From BMS3BBIN04 sp964552465 (lineage in GTDB: Bacteria > Electryoneota > Electryoneia > Electryoneales > Electryoneaceae): 64,000 nucleotides of DNA. The notes beneath the pieces were generated by a model that saw only the letters and a list, made by a program, of their open reading frames with translations, searched no databases and was not told the origin of the DNA. Below are positions 17,728 through 27,659 of the stretch, piece after piece; the stretch's first letter is position 1; each line of letters begins with the position of its first letter. The translations under genes and the position numbers were made by a program. Location: contig CAZKGR010000006.1 in NCBI GenBank assembly GCA_964552465.1, positions 75,437 through 139,436 on the forward strand, read 5' to 3'.

Positions 17728-19572
17728 TTACTCGTTGTTTTCGTTTTCTGGTAGTCGACGACCATGTTCAGGATTGAGGATAAGTTCAAAATCGGTCGCC
17801 AGACGATCCCCACCCTGGTACCTCTTACGAATATCAATATTTCGGTGGACTTCGTGATGTACTACTCTCATCCGTCCGTGCCCACCTAACATCTTAACAC
17901 CATCATCCCGGTCGTACGTAAACAAGTATTCGTATACACCCGGCGGGAGGAGTTCACCATTACCATCACGTCCAGCCCAAACAATTTCATCCGGCATGGC
18001 AGTTGGCGATCCGACATCCAAGATAACCTCATCCATGCCCAGATCGCGAATAGTAAACCTCCAAGGTGCAGAAAAATCATTACTGAAAGCTTTAACTACA
18101 TAGAAAGGTACTTCCCCGACAAAGCGATCTTCAATAAATACAGGTCCAGATCCCATCAGAGAGTCAACAGTAGATAGGTTGAGTTCGTTTGTAAATTCGT
18201 TTCTAATCGGAAGATCACGCTGCAGCTGGTATCCACCACCTGTGACGACTCGTTCAAGCCCTTTTGCGCGAAGCACTGCACGTTGCGGTGTAATTAATTC
18301 AGCTTTCACATACTCACTTTTAAGGAAATGCCCCATTGTCTCAAGTGCACCCAGATATTCAGGAGTGTACATCCCGTCAGGCGGACGATTCAGTACTCGG
18401 TCAGCAAGCGGTATGTCAGCGTCGGTTCGAACACTGATCTGTCTTTCGTCACCGAAGTCGCGTGGGCGCATGTTCATGCGCTCGATTTCACCCAGATTAT
18501 CATCCACACTAGCAGCGGTGTGGATATGTCGAATGTTGAGTTCGTCAGTAGGTGTATACAGATAGATCTGTCCACGTGGATCTTGGATTGGCCATTCCTG
18601 ACCACGTGGATCGTTCAGCGGAATTGCTGGTAGATCCTCAGGCACAGGAAGTGGGGGACGCCTGTAGACATCATATACGAAACCAAATCGATGCGTACCG
18701 TCCGACAACAAGGCGATTTCAGTCGTCGGGTAGTCGTAACGATAGTTGAAGTACCAGTCATCGAGCAGGTGAAACTCAAGTTCAGACCATACTGAACGTT
18801 GTCCACCATTCAATCTCAGGATTGCACCCTGGCTCAGAGTACGACTGATTCCGATCTCAAAGTGATCCTGAACTTCAGTCCATTGAGATGTTTGGCCGAC
18901 AGAACTCATCGAAGAATTGGGTAGATTGAAAACCGTTGCACGTACAGTCCACCACTCGTTGATGCGAAATACCGCTCCCGCACCAAAATGCCAGCGTTCC
19001 TTGAAATCTTTTCCACCAGCATTGATCAATGGACGGTTGATATCTTCCCAGACCATTGCCAATTGCAGCTTGGACCACGGCCGAGCGAAAATGCCAACGC
19101 CTGCTGACCAGTTGAAGACGAAATCTGATTCCTGAATCACAGGGTCGCCATAGTCGAAACGATAGAATTCAAGCTGATCATAGTCCATCATGAACGAATC
19201 GAAGTTCGCCCCGATTGACAGTTGGCGCATGATCGGAATACCGTACGACATCCTGAACAGCGTTTCTCGATAAAGTCCTGATTGCAGGTACTGTAAACCT
19301 GCTGCCAAACCACGAGCTTTCCAAGGGAAATGATACCCGATCATTCCACCGTGAACCGACATGAAATCATCTGTCAGCGATGGGTGATAAAATGTTCCTG
19401 TCATGCTGAACTTGTCGCGCAACCAGGGATTCAAGGCGGGATTTACGAATACGGATTCCAGAAGGTTCAATTCCGCCGGATTTTGCCCATAACGGTTATA
19501 GGCATGAGCGTTCGATGCTCCAAGTTGGAACACGATCACAAATATCAGAATGCCGAGTAGGTTTCGTCTCAT
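17728..19572 (-). CDS. PorP/SprF-like outer membrane protein with long C-terminal extension
   Basis: 614 residues from ATG 19572, which opens a signal peptide ending NAHA. About residues 20-310 resemble PorP/SprF, the outer membrane partner of type IX machinery (VNPALNPWLRDKFSM, GMIGYHFPWKARGLAAGLQY, AGVGIFARPWSKLQLAMVW, WHFGAGAVFRINEWWTVRA). PorP proteins are normally about 310 residues. Here another 300 follow, with IRTDADIPLADRVL-type sequence and a FlgD-Ig-like end (WAGRDGNGELLPPGVYEYLF), so this may be a fusion of barrel and peripheral domain. The gene follows the upstream one by four bases. I am fairly sure of the outer membrane location, less of the PorP family. Confidence 0.7.
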   Translation of the reverse strand: MRRNLLGILIFVIVFQLGASNAHAYNRYGQNPAELNLLESVFVNPALNPWLRDKFSMTGTFYHPSLTDDFMSVHGGMIGYHFPWKARGLAAGLQYLQSGLYRETLFRMSYGIPIMRQLSIGANFDSFMMDYDQLEFYRFDYGDPVIQESDFVFNWSAGVGIFARPWSKLQLAMVWEDINRPLINAGGKDFKERWHFGAGAVFRINEWWTVRATVFNLPNSSMSSVGQTSQWTEVQDHFEIGISRTLSQGAILRLNGGQRSVWSELEFHLLDDWYFNYRYDYPTTEIALLSDGTHRFGFVYDVYRRPPLPVPEDLPAIPLNDPRGQEWPIQDPRGQIYLYTPTDELNIRHIHTAASVDDNLGEIERMNMRPRDFGDERQISVRTDADIPLADRVLNRPPDGMYTPEYLGALETMGHFLKSEYVKAELITPQRAVLRAKGLERVVTGGGYQLQRDLPIRNEFTNELNLSTVDSLMGSGPVFIEDRFVGEVPFYVVKAFSNDFSAPWRFTIRDLGMDEVILDVGSPTAMPDEIVWAGRDGNGELLPPGVYEYLFTYDRDDGVKMLGGHGRMRVVHHEVHRNIDIRKRYQGGDRLATDFELILNPEHGRRLPENENNE

Positions 19573-19576
19573 ATGC

Positions 19577-20299
19577 TTAGCGGAGAACGTAAATGACACC
19601 GGAAGCTATGATTTCCGAATCTTCTTCCACAATGATGAAGTAGACGCCTGGACGTATCTCGTGCCCCAGCCGGTCAACTCCATCCCAAATAACTTCACCG
19701 TTCCGTAAACCCGATCTGGCAATCGACATCACCCTGATGCCATCCGGGCTGAAAATGCGAATGTATGGATTTTTAAAACCAATGCCTGGACGTGCTATAT
19801 GCAGTTCGTCGTTAACGCCATCTCCATTCGGAGTGATCGGAAGGGGATAGACTTCAACCCCGTTCTCAAGATATCCGTCAGACTTGGTTTCTCTTTGAGC
19901 CGATTTGTTAAACGAACTCTCCAACCGATCCCACTCATCACCCTGTACATGGAATGACAGCTTCGACGGTCCAGCGTAATTTCGTCCACTCAGGGGTAAG
20001 CTGGATTCAATCTCAAGAATGACAGTCTTCTTTGTCGGCCAGTTTGATACTGGTCGAACAACAACACTCTTTCCAGCCGCTTGCACTGATATATCGAATT
20101 TTTGTCCGGATGGTGATCTTGCAGTTAAATATTTGCTCAGATCAACATCACCAACCAATCGGTCAAATGATAGAACGATTGGATCACTTGCAGCCAACAA
20201 GCCAGCATGACCATTTCCAGTCTCCGGATTGATCTGCACGCCGGAGCCGAGTACGGGAAGAATCAGGATGAAGCATATAAGAGGTATATGCTTGCTCAT
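19577..20299 (-). CDS. Secreted Ig-like protein with CHU_C/FlgD-type C-terminus
   Basis: 240 residues with an N-terminal signal segment. An N-terminal Ig-like region is followed by a C-terminal domain whose opening (YPLPITPNGDGVNDELHI) and ending (GEVIWDGVDRLGHEIRPGVYFIIV) match the gliding-motility CHU_C/FlgD-like fold used as a type B sorting domain in type IX secretion. It may be a substrate or, given its operon position between a TPR lipoprotein and the PorP-like gene, a machine part. It overlaps the upstream stop by four bases. Confidence 0.75.
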   Translation of the reverse strand: MSKHIPLICFILILPVLGSGVQINPETGNGHAGLLAASDPIVLSFDRLVGDVDLSKYLTARSPSGQKFDISVQAAGKSVVVRPVSNWPTKKTVILEIESSLPLSGRNYAGPSKLSFHVQGDEWDRLESSFNKSAQRETKSDGYLENGVEVYPLPITPNGDGVNDELHIARPGIGFKNPYIRIFSPDGIRVMSIARSGLRNGEVIWDGVDRLGHEIRPGVYFIIVEEDSEIIASGVIYVLR

Positions 20300-21426
20300 G
20301 GTCCCTCCAGCCGGATTCGAGTGGTATCCTGCCTCACCCGTGACGGATTGAGCACTGTTTGATCCATATAGGTGCGCGCCAGGGCAAACAGTGAATCTGC
20401 CTCTGATTTCTGACCGAGATTGAATCGGCTGATCGCCAGGTACTGAATCACGTCCTCGTTGGCTGGCTCTATCACAAGTGCGTCCTCGAAAGCCAGGATA
20501 GCCATCGGAAAGTTCCTTTCGAGGAAGTATGATTCACCGATCAAAGCATAAAAATCTACAGCATTAAGTGGATCGGATCGTAGCACCATTTCAAAACGGA
20601 ACCGTGAATTGTCCCAGTCATTCATCTCATAGAACGTCGAGCCTAGATGGCTGTCCATGAGCGGTCGCTCAATGAGTTTTCTTTCTTGAATCTTAGGCTC
20701 ATATGCGGTCAAGACAGAATCAGTCCTGAATCCAGAGGTGCGCAATTGATCCTGGTAGAGAAATATTCCACTGGCATTCGGTTGTGGTGATATGATTTCC
20801 TTAATCAATTCGTTTGCGTGAATAAATTGTTCCGAATCGTAATAAATGTACGCGAGGCGTTCATGCACGTTCAGGCGGCGAAGCGAATCCGCAGTCAAAT
20901 GCAGTAGCATAACGCGTGCTTCGTCGTAGCGACCCTCATTCACCAGCGATTCACTAGAGTATTCGAGCATTTCTGAGACAGAAAGAGCTCTCATCTCGAA
21001 AGGTGTCAACACCCAATCGAGATAGTAGCGAACGCGCAGCACTCTATCGATCAACTCGCGAGTTGTACTGTAATCGCGTGCAGTGAAGGCATCATATGCT
21101 TTCTGCGTCAGTTCGACATCAGCCAGCTGCATTAAATAGAGGAGATCATCACGGAACTCATCTCCCTGGCGCAGCGAACGGCTTATGGCTTCAACAAACG
21201 TGTCAAAGTCTTTAAGGTGATATGAGGCTTCCGCGAGCAGCATATTGTAGTGTGCATCATGTGGATAGGTAGCCAGGATTTGATCGCGTGCATTTTCATA
21301 GTTCTGGTTTTCGAGTTCCTGCCGGATTGATGCATAGCGGTTTGAACACCCAAACGCAGAGAGCAGAATGAGAGCGAGAACAACCAGAAACATCGGTTTT
21401 GATATGTTCAAGCGTTCGATCTTCAT
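20296..21426 (-). CDS. TPR lipoprotein, first gene of the type IX-like operon
   Basis: 376 residues from ATG 21426, chosen because it begins the lipoprotein signal ending AFGC at Cys27; the frame is open 13 codons further upstream without a signal. TPR-type helical pairs run through the protein (YENARDQILATYPHDAHYNM, LGSTFYEMNDWDNSRFRFEM, LIGESYFLERNFPMAILAFE, QYLAISRFNLGQKSEADSLF). Likely an outer membrane-anchored scaffold on the periplasmic side. About 510 bases without a gene lie upstream, so the operon promoter should be there. Confidence 0.8.
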   Translation of the reverse strand: MKIERLNISKPMFLVVLALILLSAFGCSNRYASIRQELENQNYENARDQILATYPHDAHYNMLLAEASYHLKDFDTFVEAISRSLRQGDEFRDDLLYLMQLADVELTQKAYDAFTARDYSTTRELIDRVLRVRYYLDWVLTPFEMRALSVSEMLEYSSESLVNEGRYDEARVMLLHLTADSLRRLNVHERLAYIYYDSEQFIHANELIKEIISPQPNASGIFLYQDQLRTSGFRTDSVLTAYEPKIQERKLIERPLMDSHLGSTFYEMNDWDNSRFRFEMVLRSDPLNAVDFYALIGESYFLERNFPMAILAFEDALVIEPANEDVIQYLAISRFNLGQKSEADSLFALARTYMDQTVLNPSRVRQDTTRIRLEGP

Positions 21427-21937
21427 ACTTCTCGTTCCTGGCTCCGAACTGAATTTTTGATCCAACCTGCACGTGGCTTGCTCAAGCCATTTCGTATGTA
21501 TCAGATGGTCATGAATCTCGAGTGTGTCACCTAATCACTATTTGGTATTTGAAGCGACCACGAATTCAAGATCATAGTTACAGCTCGCTGCGCTCAGTTT
21601 GATCACCTGATTAGTCAATCAACCGTGAGTGATTGTCCGACTCGTTTCATACCACGCACGACAAATAATCACCATACCTGACCGCGCAATATAAGTGAAT
21701 TTCTTGCTTGAAGGTAATCCGATTCTGGTTCAAGAGAGGGCAGGGGGTACCCCGGCAGCAAGTTGTGTTCAGTACTAACGGCAGTTCTTATAATATCCAC
21801 GAAACCCAAAATCGGTGGATTCTAATAGCGAACAAGAACAAGCGCCATCCTGTTAAATCAGGACTTACATGTTCATCAAGCAGCAAAGCCTCCACGTGTG
21901 TGGAGGCTTGCATTCAGTTAACAGGATTATATCTGAG
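21427..21937. other. 511-bp intergenic region
   Basis: Separates two minus-strand genes. It holds the terminator of the tricorn-like gene at its right end and presumably the promoter of the eleven-gene operon at its left end. I found no convincing -35/-10 pair, RNA gene or small ORF with a ribosome-binding site. Confidence 0.6.
21886..21909 (-). terminator. Hairpin terminator after the tricorn-like gene
   Basis: Perfect 10-bp stem AAGCCTCCAC/GTGGAGGCTT with a four-base loop, 29 bases past the stop codon. The following T tract on the minus strand is short (TTTGCTGCTT). Confidence 0.6.
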
Positions 21938-24900
21938 TTATCGTTTTGCTCTCTCTGGCCGCGGATCAGGATCCGGTTTTGGAGCGGCGAAATCTTCCAA
22001 CTGCTGATTGATGATTTCAATGGCTTTATCAAGCTGTGGATCGTTACCTGCAATGACATCCTTCGGTGTCTGTCGAACCTCAACATCAGGATCAACGCCG
22101 TAGTTTTCCACACCCCAAGAACCATCGGGATTGAAGAACGCCCAGTTAGGAACCGTAACGCCACCACCATCAAGCAGGTGTGGCATGCCGCCGATACCAA
22201 CAAGCCCACCCCAGGTACGAGTGCCGACAATTGTGCCAAGCTCGCGTTTCTTGAACGCAAATGGCAGCCAGTCTCCACCTGATCCAGCACTCTCATTGAC
22301 GATCATCACCTTGGGGCCAAAGATGGCAGCAGTCGGTGTTACATCAAAGCTGCCCGAACGATTGGTCCAGAAGTTTAGCAACGGACGGTCAAGCATATCG
22401 ACAACGAAGTCGGCTATATGTCCACCACCGTTAAACCGTTCGTCGATGATAACGCCGTCCTTGTCCAGCTGGGAGAAGAAGTAGCGGGTGAAGAATTCGT
22501 AACCTGCGCCCGCAGTATTCGGCATGTAAACGTATGCCGCCCGTCCCTCTGTCGCTTCCCAAACCTTCTGGCGGTTGCCTTCAACCCAGTCGCGCAGCCG
22601 CAATCCACGTTCGCTACGCAAGGGCTCAACTGTGACTTCGCGCGCTTCATCCATAGTTGGACGATCATTCACGGTTAGCACGGTCTGACGTCCAGCCGTG
22701 TTCTGGAAGAACTCGAACAGGTTGTCCTCGGCGGATACTTCAATGCCGTTGACGGCGAGCAGGTAGTCGCCCTCCTGAACATTTACGCCCGGTTCGGTCA
22801 ATGGAGAACGTTCGTCCGGATCCCAGTTATTGCCACTGAAGATCTTGATCAAGCGGTAGTACCCGTTCTCGCGTTCGTATTCGGCCCCAAGCAGTCCGAC
22901 ATTTACCCGCTCCGCGTTAGGCATATCGCCACCCCAGCGGTAGGCGTGACCGACAACCAGCTCGCCGATCAGTTCACCGATCAGGTAGTTGATGTCGTCA
23001 CGATGACCTGCGTGCTTGACGAACGGTTGATACTTCTTGTAAGCCGCGTTCCAGTTGACACCGTGCATGCCCTTGTCGTAGAAGAAGTCACGTTCCAAAC
23101 GCCAAACTTCGCGCAGGATTTGTTCCCACTCTGCACGAGGTTCAACACGCATCTGCATCCCGGACATGTCAAGTGAACCGTCGCCTGGGGCTGGGCTGCC
23201 AGATGCATCGACGATTGAGTGCGAACCGTTCGAAGCCAGCATCACCTTGTTGCCGTCCGAGCTGATCACGAAGCTGCCAACTCCGGACATGAACTCGGTA
23301 GCTTCCTCATCGTCCATGCTGTAACGCATCACGACGGGGTCGTCACCACTGTAGTCAACATAGAAGAGGTAGCCACCTTCAGCCGTCTCAAGGTTGAAGT
23401 AGAGGCCTTCGTCCACTTGCATGGAGAGAATGCGTTGGTCGATTCCAGCGAAGTCGATCTCTGGCATACCCTCGTCTTCGTCCTCTTCGCCGTCTTCCGA
23501 ATCTTCTTCATCGTCGGCATCTTCTTCAGATTCTTCTTCGTCTTCGGCGTCGTCTTCATCCTCAGCGACTTCCTCTTCATCGCTTTCCAGAGCGAACGGT
23601 GAGTCTTCATCCGCTTGCAAGACAACGAGGTACAGGCTGTTGGAGAAATCGCGACCGTACGAGGACATCTCGGAACCGTTGATGTTCAGGCCGACATCAG
23701 TGCTGGAAGAGAAGTAGAGGTATTTGCCATCACGGCTGAACCTTGCTGAGCTGACTTCACTCATCCCATCAGTGATCTGGTAGGTTTCTTTGTCTTCCGT
23801 ATCGTACACCTTGACCACAGCGAAGCGGTTGTTCAAATTCGTTGTGTATCCGATGTAGCGGCCATCAGGTGACCAGGATGGATTAAATGTCCAGCGACCG
23901 AACATATCCTCAGCCACTTTGACGCTCTTCTTTTTCTCTACATCATAATAGAAGAGGGAGCGGAGGTTGTCCGTGTAGAGAATGCGCTCACCATCCGGAT
24001 CCCAACTGATTAGGAAATAGAAGTTGTCCGGGCCAAGCTTGTAAGTGTCAGGATCTTCTTTTCCCATCTGGTCTTTGATGTGGAGGCGATACTCACCTGA
24101 TGCATCGGACAAGTACGCAATCTTTCCACCGTTTGGTGACCAGATCGGATACCGTTCGTGAATGTCTGGAGTGTTGGTGATGTTTCGGACGTCGCCATTC
24201 TCAGCCGGTACGGTCCAGACATCACCACGTGCGCTGAACACGCCACGCTTACCGGTTGGTGAAATCTCGTACCAACTGGTGTTACCGCCAACGTTGGTGA
24301 AATGCGGACGAGTGTCCGGCAGATCCGGATTGATATATACGTTGACCGGAGTGGATTGACCTGAGATGGTATCCAGAGTGTGGATCATCCCGGCTTGTTC
24401 GTATACAAGAGTGCTGCCAAAACCTTTCAGGCTTTTGACATCATAATCCTGATGATCAGTCATCTGGGTTACATCACCTGAAGCGGTATCGTATGAGAAA
24501 ACGTTCATACCGCGATCACGGTCGGAGAGGAAGTAGACCTTGTCTCCGAGCCAGACCGGGTAGGTGTCGTTAGCGTAGGTAGTTCCACCAGTAACAGGAT
24601 CAGTGAAGGTCACACGCGGGACTTCGACAACATCTTGGGTGTTGAAGTCAAAGATCCAAACCCAAGGTGATAACCCACCGCGATATCGCTTCCATGTACT
24701 GAACGGATCACCAGACATTGTATAGGCGATCTTTCCACCGTCCGGAGACACGGCTCCTCGTGAAGCGCGAGGGAGGACCATCGCTTCGGGCCAACCACCC
24801 TCAGTTGACACGGTGAAGAATCTGCCATAACGCCGAGTAGATGAATCGCGTGTTGACAGGAACATGACTTTTCCGTCAGGAGTCCAACCACGCACGATGT

Positions 24901-25243
24901 CAATTTCAGGGTGATAGGTTAACCTGACGGGCGCACCGCCATCTGTTCCTATGATGTACACATCCAGATTGCCGTCATACTCACCGGAGAAGGCAATCCA
25001 CTTGCCGTCAGGGGAGAAGTAGGGGCTACCCTCAATTCCCTCATGCACGGTCAGTCGTCTCGGATCACTCCCATCACGATCTGCAATCCACAGATCACCA
25101 GCGTAATAGAACGCAAGGTGATCGTCCGAAATTGCCGGTAGACGTAAAAGCTTGGTCGGTTCCACTCCAGCCCCAGCGACACCCGTCGAAAAGACGAATG
25201 CAGCAAGGATCAGAACGGTAAACATCCGCACGCCAGTCCGCAT
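21938..25243 (-). CDS. Tricorn-like S41 protease
   Basis: 1101 residues from ATG 25243, which has AGGAGG (25249-25254) five bases upstream and opens a signal peptide; a longer frame to 25282 lacks this. The N-terminal half is a TolB/tricorn beta-propeller (FSPDGKWIAFSGEYDGNLDV, WSPDGRYIGYTTNLNNR, FSRDGKYLYFSSSTDVG). Then come a 40-residue Asp/Glu run, an IRBP-like region with VVGHAYRWGGD (candidate catalytic His), a PDZ domain (VQEGDYLLAVNGIEVSAEDN) and the S41 catalytic domain. The nucleophile is predicted as Ser988 in NESAGSGGDWLP. Such proteins degrade peptides in the periplasm. Monocistronic by position. Confidence 0.9.
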   Translation of the reverse strand: MRTGVRMFTVLILAAFVFSTGVAGAGVEPTKLLRLPAISDDHLAFYYAGDLWIADRDGSDPRRLTVHEGIEGSPYFSPDGKWIAFSGEYDGNLDVYIIGTDGGAPVRLTYHPEIDIVRGWTPDGKVMFLSTRDSSTRRYGRFFTVSTEGGWPEAMVLPRASRGAVSPDGGKIAYTMSGDPFSTWKRYRGGLSPWVWIFDFNTQDVVEVPRVTFTDPVTGGTTYANDTYPVWLGDKVYFLSDRDRGMNVFSYDTASGDVTQMTDHQDYDVKSLKGFGSTLVYEQAGMIHTLDTISGQSTPVNVYINPDLPDTRPHFTNVGGNTSWYEISPTGKRGVFSARGDVWTVPAENGDVRNITNTPDIHERYPIWSPNGGKIAYLSDASGEYRLHIKDQMGKEDPDTYKLGPDNFYFLISWDPDGERILYTDNLRSLFYYDVEKKKSVKVAEDMFGRWTFNPSWSPDGRYIGYTTNLNNRFAVVKVYDTEDKETYQITDGMSEVSSARFSRDGKYLYFSSSTDVGLNINGSEMSSYGRDFSNSLYLVVLQADEDSPFALESDEEEVAEDEDDAEDEEESEEDADDEEDSEDGEEDEDEGMPEIDFAGIDQRILSMQVDEGLYFNLETAEGGYLFYVDYSGDDPVVMRYSMDDEEATEFMSGVGSFVISSDGNKVMLASNGSHSIVDASGSPAPGDGSLDMSGMQMRVEPRAEWEQILREVWRLERDFFYDKGMHGVNWNAAYKKYQPFVKHAGHRDDINYLIGELIGELVVGHAYRWGGDMPNAERVNVGLLGAEYERENGYYRLIKIFSGNNWDPDERSPLTEPGVNVQEGDYLLAVNGIEVSAEDNLFEFFQNTAGRQTVLTVNDRPTMDEAREVTVEPLRSERGLRLRDWVEGNRQKVWEATEGRAAYVYMPNTAGAGYEFFTRYFFSQLDKDGVIIDERFNGGGHIADFVVDMLDRPLLNFWTNRSGSFDVTPTAAIFGPKVMIVNESAGSGGDWLPFAFKKRELGTIVGTRTWGGLVGIGGMPHLLDGGGVTVPNWAFFNPDGSWGVENYGVDPDVEVRQTPKDVIAGNDPQLDKAIEIINQQLEDFAAPKPDPDPRPERAKR

Positions 25244-25474
25244 GCGATCCTCCTGAAAAGTTGGTGGTAGGTACAGTTTCACGGTTTCTTGAAGGTTTTG
25301 AAGTTAATCACTATGAGCAGCGTTTCTCAGGTTTGTTCCAGCAAAGGATGGAGGGTGGAGTTCCCGCGCCACACTCGCTTTTGAAATCAACATGAGAAAT
25401 TGGACCCAGCCCCTGACATCTTCGAGACCATTTAAACGGCGTTCAGGTTACATAGGTGCCCGGTTTGAAGAGCA

Positions 25475-25502
25475 AAGGCCGATGCATTTGCTGCACCGGC
25501 CT
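25475..25502 (-). terminator. Probable terminator after the subtilase gene
   Basis: An 11-bp stem (one G:U pair on the minus strand) with a five-base loop, 28 bases past the stop, followed on the minus strand by TTTGCTCTT. It is the only hairpin in the 286-bp gap. Confidence 0.55.
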
Positions 25503-25529
25503 CAAAGAGACGTGGAAGACACATTGATA

Positions 25530-27659
25530 CTACTTCACCAGTATGACTTTCTGCGTGTGTTTCAGTTTGCCCGGCACGCTGGTCTGGATGAAGTACATGC
25601 CGCTGCTGAACGAACTGGCGTTCACAGAGACCGTATGGTTGCCCGATGAATACTTATCGTTGACAACCGTCGCAACCTTGCGTCCCATAACGTCGAACAC
25701 TATCACGTTTAGCGTTGCCGTTTCAGGTAACTGAACGTTCAACGTAGTCATAGCGTTAAACGGATTCGGGAAAGCCTGACCAACTTCGAAACTAAGCGGC
25801 AGGGTGGAGGTGCCACCATTGTTGCCCGAAACTTCCGGCCATGAATCGCCAGTCCAATCTTCCAAGCTACCTGCAGCAACCCCAGCCTTGGAGAAGTACA
25901 GGTCATCACTTTCCCAAATTGTACCGCCCAGGCTACCGATGTTTGCGATGAAGCGATACAGGCCAACAGGAGCGGCTCCCGGAACAGCCAACGAGAGCGT
26001 GAATTGCGACGTCGCGCCGACAGCCATGCCGTAGCTAGTCTGGGTAAGGATAGGCCCGTACATGCTGCCATCCGGCATCAACGCCATTGTCCAGGCGTCG
26101 AACGTCTGCGCAGCGCCAGTGTTGTTGGAAATCGTAACGTTGTAAAGGAATGAACCGCCAGCGGCAGGAACATTCGTCGGGGAGATGACCGGCACGAGAT
26201 CCACGTTCGGAGAGGCGCTTGCCGGATAGGCTGCCGATGCCAGGTTCAATGAATTGAGCGCGTTTACACGTCCAGCACCCAGCAATCCGATGTAACCTGG
26301 ATTCTGAGCGTCGATATTGTCACAACCGTTAAGAATGAACTGTTCAAGGTGTGCGGCAGTCATGCTCGGGTTGTAACTCTTGACCAATGCAGCAACTGCA
26401 GCCGCATTCGGACTGGACATTGAAGTTCCGTCATAAGACGAATATGAAGCGCCCGGAGTAGTACTCCAGATGTTTACACCCGGCGAGGAAATATCAACCC
26501 AACTTCCGTATGTGCTGAATGACGCCCGAACATCGTTTATATCTGTAGCTGCGACTGAGATAACGTTGTCGTAGCCGGCCGGGTAGTTGACTACTTGATT
26601 GTTGGAATTACCGGCAGACGCAAAAATCAGCGTTCCCAAAGAACGCACATAGTTGATTGTGTCCTGGTAGAACTGGTTCGAACCAGTGCCACCGAAGGAA
26701 ATGCTGACAATGTCTGAACCGTTTTCGCCAGCATATTGGATGGCAGCAATAAAGTCAGCTGTGTCACCGACACCTAGGATCAAGCCAAATAGACTGTAGG
26801 CATACCCGGCTCGCAATGGCATGTTAGACACATTCCAGGAAGCGGAGGGGACGCCAATTCCGTTGTTGGTGGTGCTGGCAGTAGTACCTGATACGTGAGT
26901 ACCGTGACCGACAATGTCCGGCCAGACACGGTTGTCGCGTGGTCCGTAGTCTTCGGCAGGATGCCGGAAAAGCGGGGAAACGGTCGCAGAAACAAAGTCC
27001 CAGCCTACGAGATCGTCAACATACCCATTGCCATCGTCGTCGATTCCGTTACTGTCTGAAGCGTCCCAATAGCCGTTGCCGTTCAGATCTTCACCCGGGT
27101 TAACGTGAATGTTGTGCTGCAAATCAGGGTGTGAGATCTCACAACCAGTGTCAATAGTCGTGACGATAACGTCATCAGAACCAATTTGTTGATCCCACGC
27201 CTGGGTGGCTTGCATGCGATCCATTGCGTACGTATTGAAATTACCTTCATCCATTGGAGTTAGATCCATGATATGAAGCGCAGAAAACTCTGCAGTAGTC
27301 ACGGATTCCAGCGATTCAATGGACTGTAAAGCAGCACGTGATGGTGGATTATCGATGTTGCGGACAATGAACCATCGGTGCAGGCCATAGGTGCGCCAGA
27401 GCTCTTCATGTACAGGGTTAACAGGAATCGTTAACAGAGGTACATAAGAAGCGTTAGGGAAATAGGATAATAGATCGTTGGGTATTAGATTTTGGCTGCG
27501 AAGATCAGCAGCGGCTTCATTTGTCAATTCCAACACAAGAGTAGGGGTGATTTCGGCTTCCAATTGTGCTTTGACTTCTTCAAAAGTAGGCGGCACATCA
27601 GCAAAAACGAAGCTGACGCAAATTAACATCGCGAACAAACTGACAATAAACGCCTTCAT
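25530..27659 (-). CDS. Secreted S8 subtilisin-like protease with type IX sorting domain
   Basis: 709 residues with signal peptide MKAFIVSLFAMLICVSFVFA. The catalytic triad is Asp170 (TTIDTGCEIS), His252 (VGHGTHVSGT) and Ser413 (DGTSMSSPNAAA). A Ca-binding-like Asp/Asn-rich insert (DLNGNGYWDASDSNGIDDDG) lies between Asp and His. An N-terminal prodomain of about 120 residues precedes the protease. After a beta-sandwich (about 470-600) the C-terminal 85 residues are a type A sorting domain (AFPNPFNAMTTLN ... GRKVATVV ... SSGMYFIQ), so export to the cell surface through a type IX system is expected. Monocistronic. Confidence 0.95.
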   Translation of the reverse strand: MKAFIVSLFAMLICVSFVFADVPPTFEEVKAQLEAEITPTLVLELTNEAAADLRSQNLIPNDLLSYFPNASYVPLLTIPVNPVHEELWRTYGLHRWFIVRNIDNPPSRAALQSIESLESVTTAEFSALHIMDLTPMDEGNFNTYAMDRMQATQAWDQQIGSDDVIVTTIDTGCEISHPDLQHNIHVNPGEDLNGNGYWDASDSNGIDDDGNGYVDDLVGWDFVSATVSPLFRHPAEDYGPRDNRVWPDIVGHGTHVSGTTASTTNNGIGVPSASWNVSNMPLRAGYAYSLFGLILGVGDTADFIAAIQYAGENGSDIVSISFGGTGSNQFYQDTINYVRSLGTLIFASAGNSNNQVVNYPAGYDNVISVAATDINDVRASFSTYGSWVDISSPGVNIWSTTPGASYSSYDGTSMSSPNAAAVAALVKSYNPSMTAAHLEQFILNGCDNIDAQNPGYIGLLGAGRVNALNSLNLASAAYPASASPNVDLVPVISPTNVPAAGGSFLYNVTISNNTGAAQTFDAWTMALMPDGSMYGPILTQTSYGMAVGATSQFTLSLAVPGAAPVGLYRFIANIGSLGGTIWESDDLYFSKAGVAAGSLEDWTGDSWPEVSGNNGGTSTLPLSFEVGQAFPNPFNAMTTLNVQLPETATLNVIVFDVMGRKVATVVNDKYSSGNHTVSVNASSFSSGMYFIQTSVPGKLKHTQKVILVK

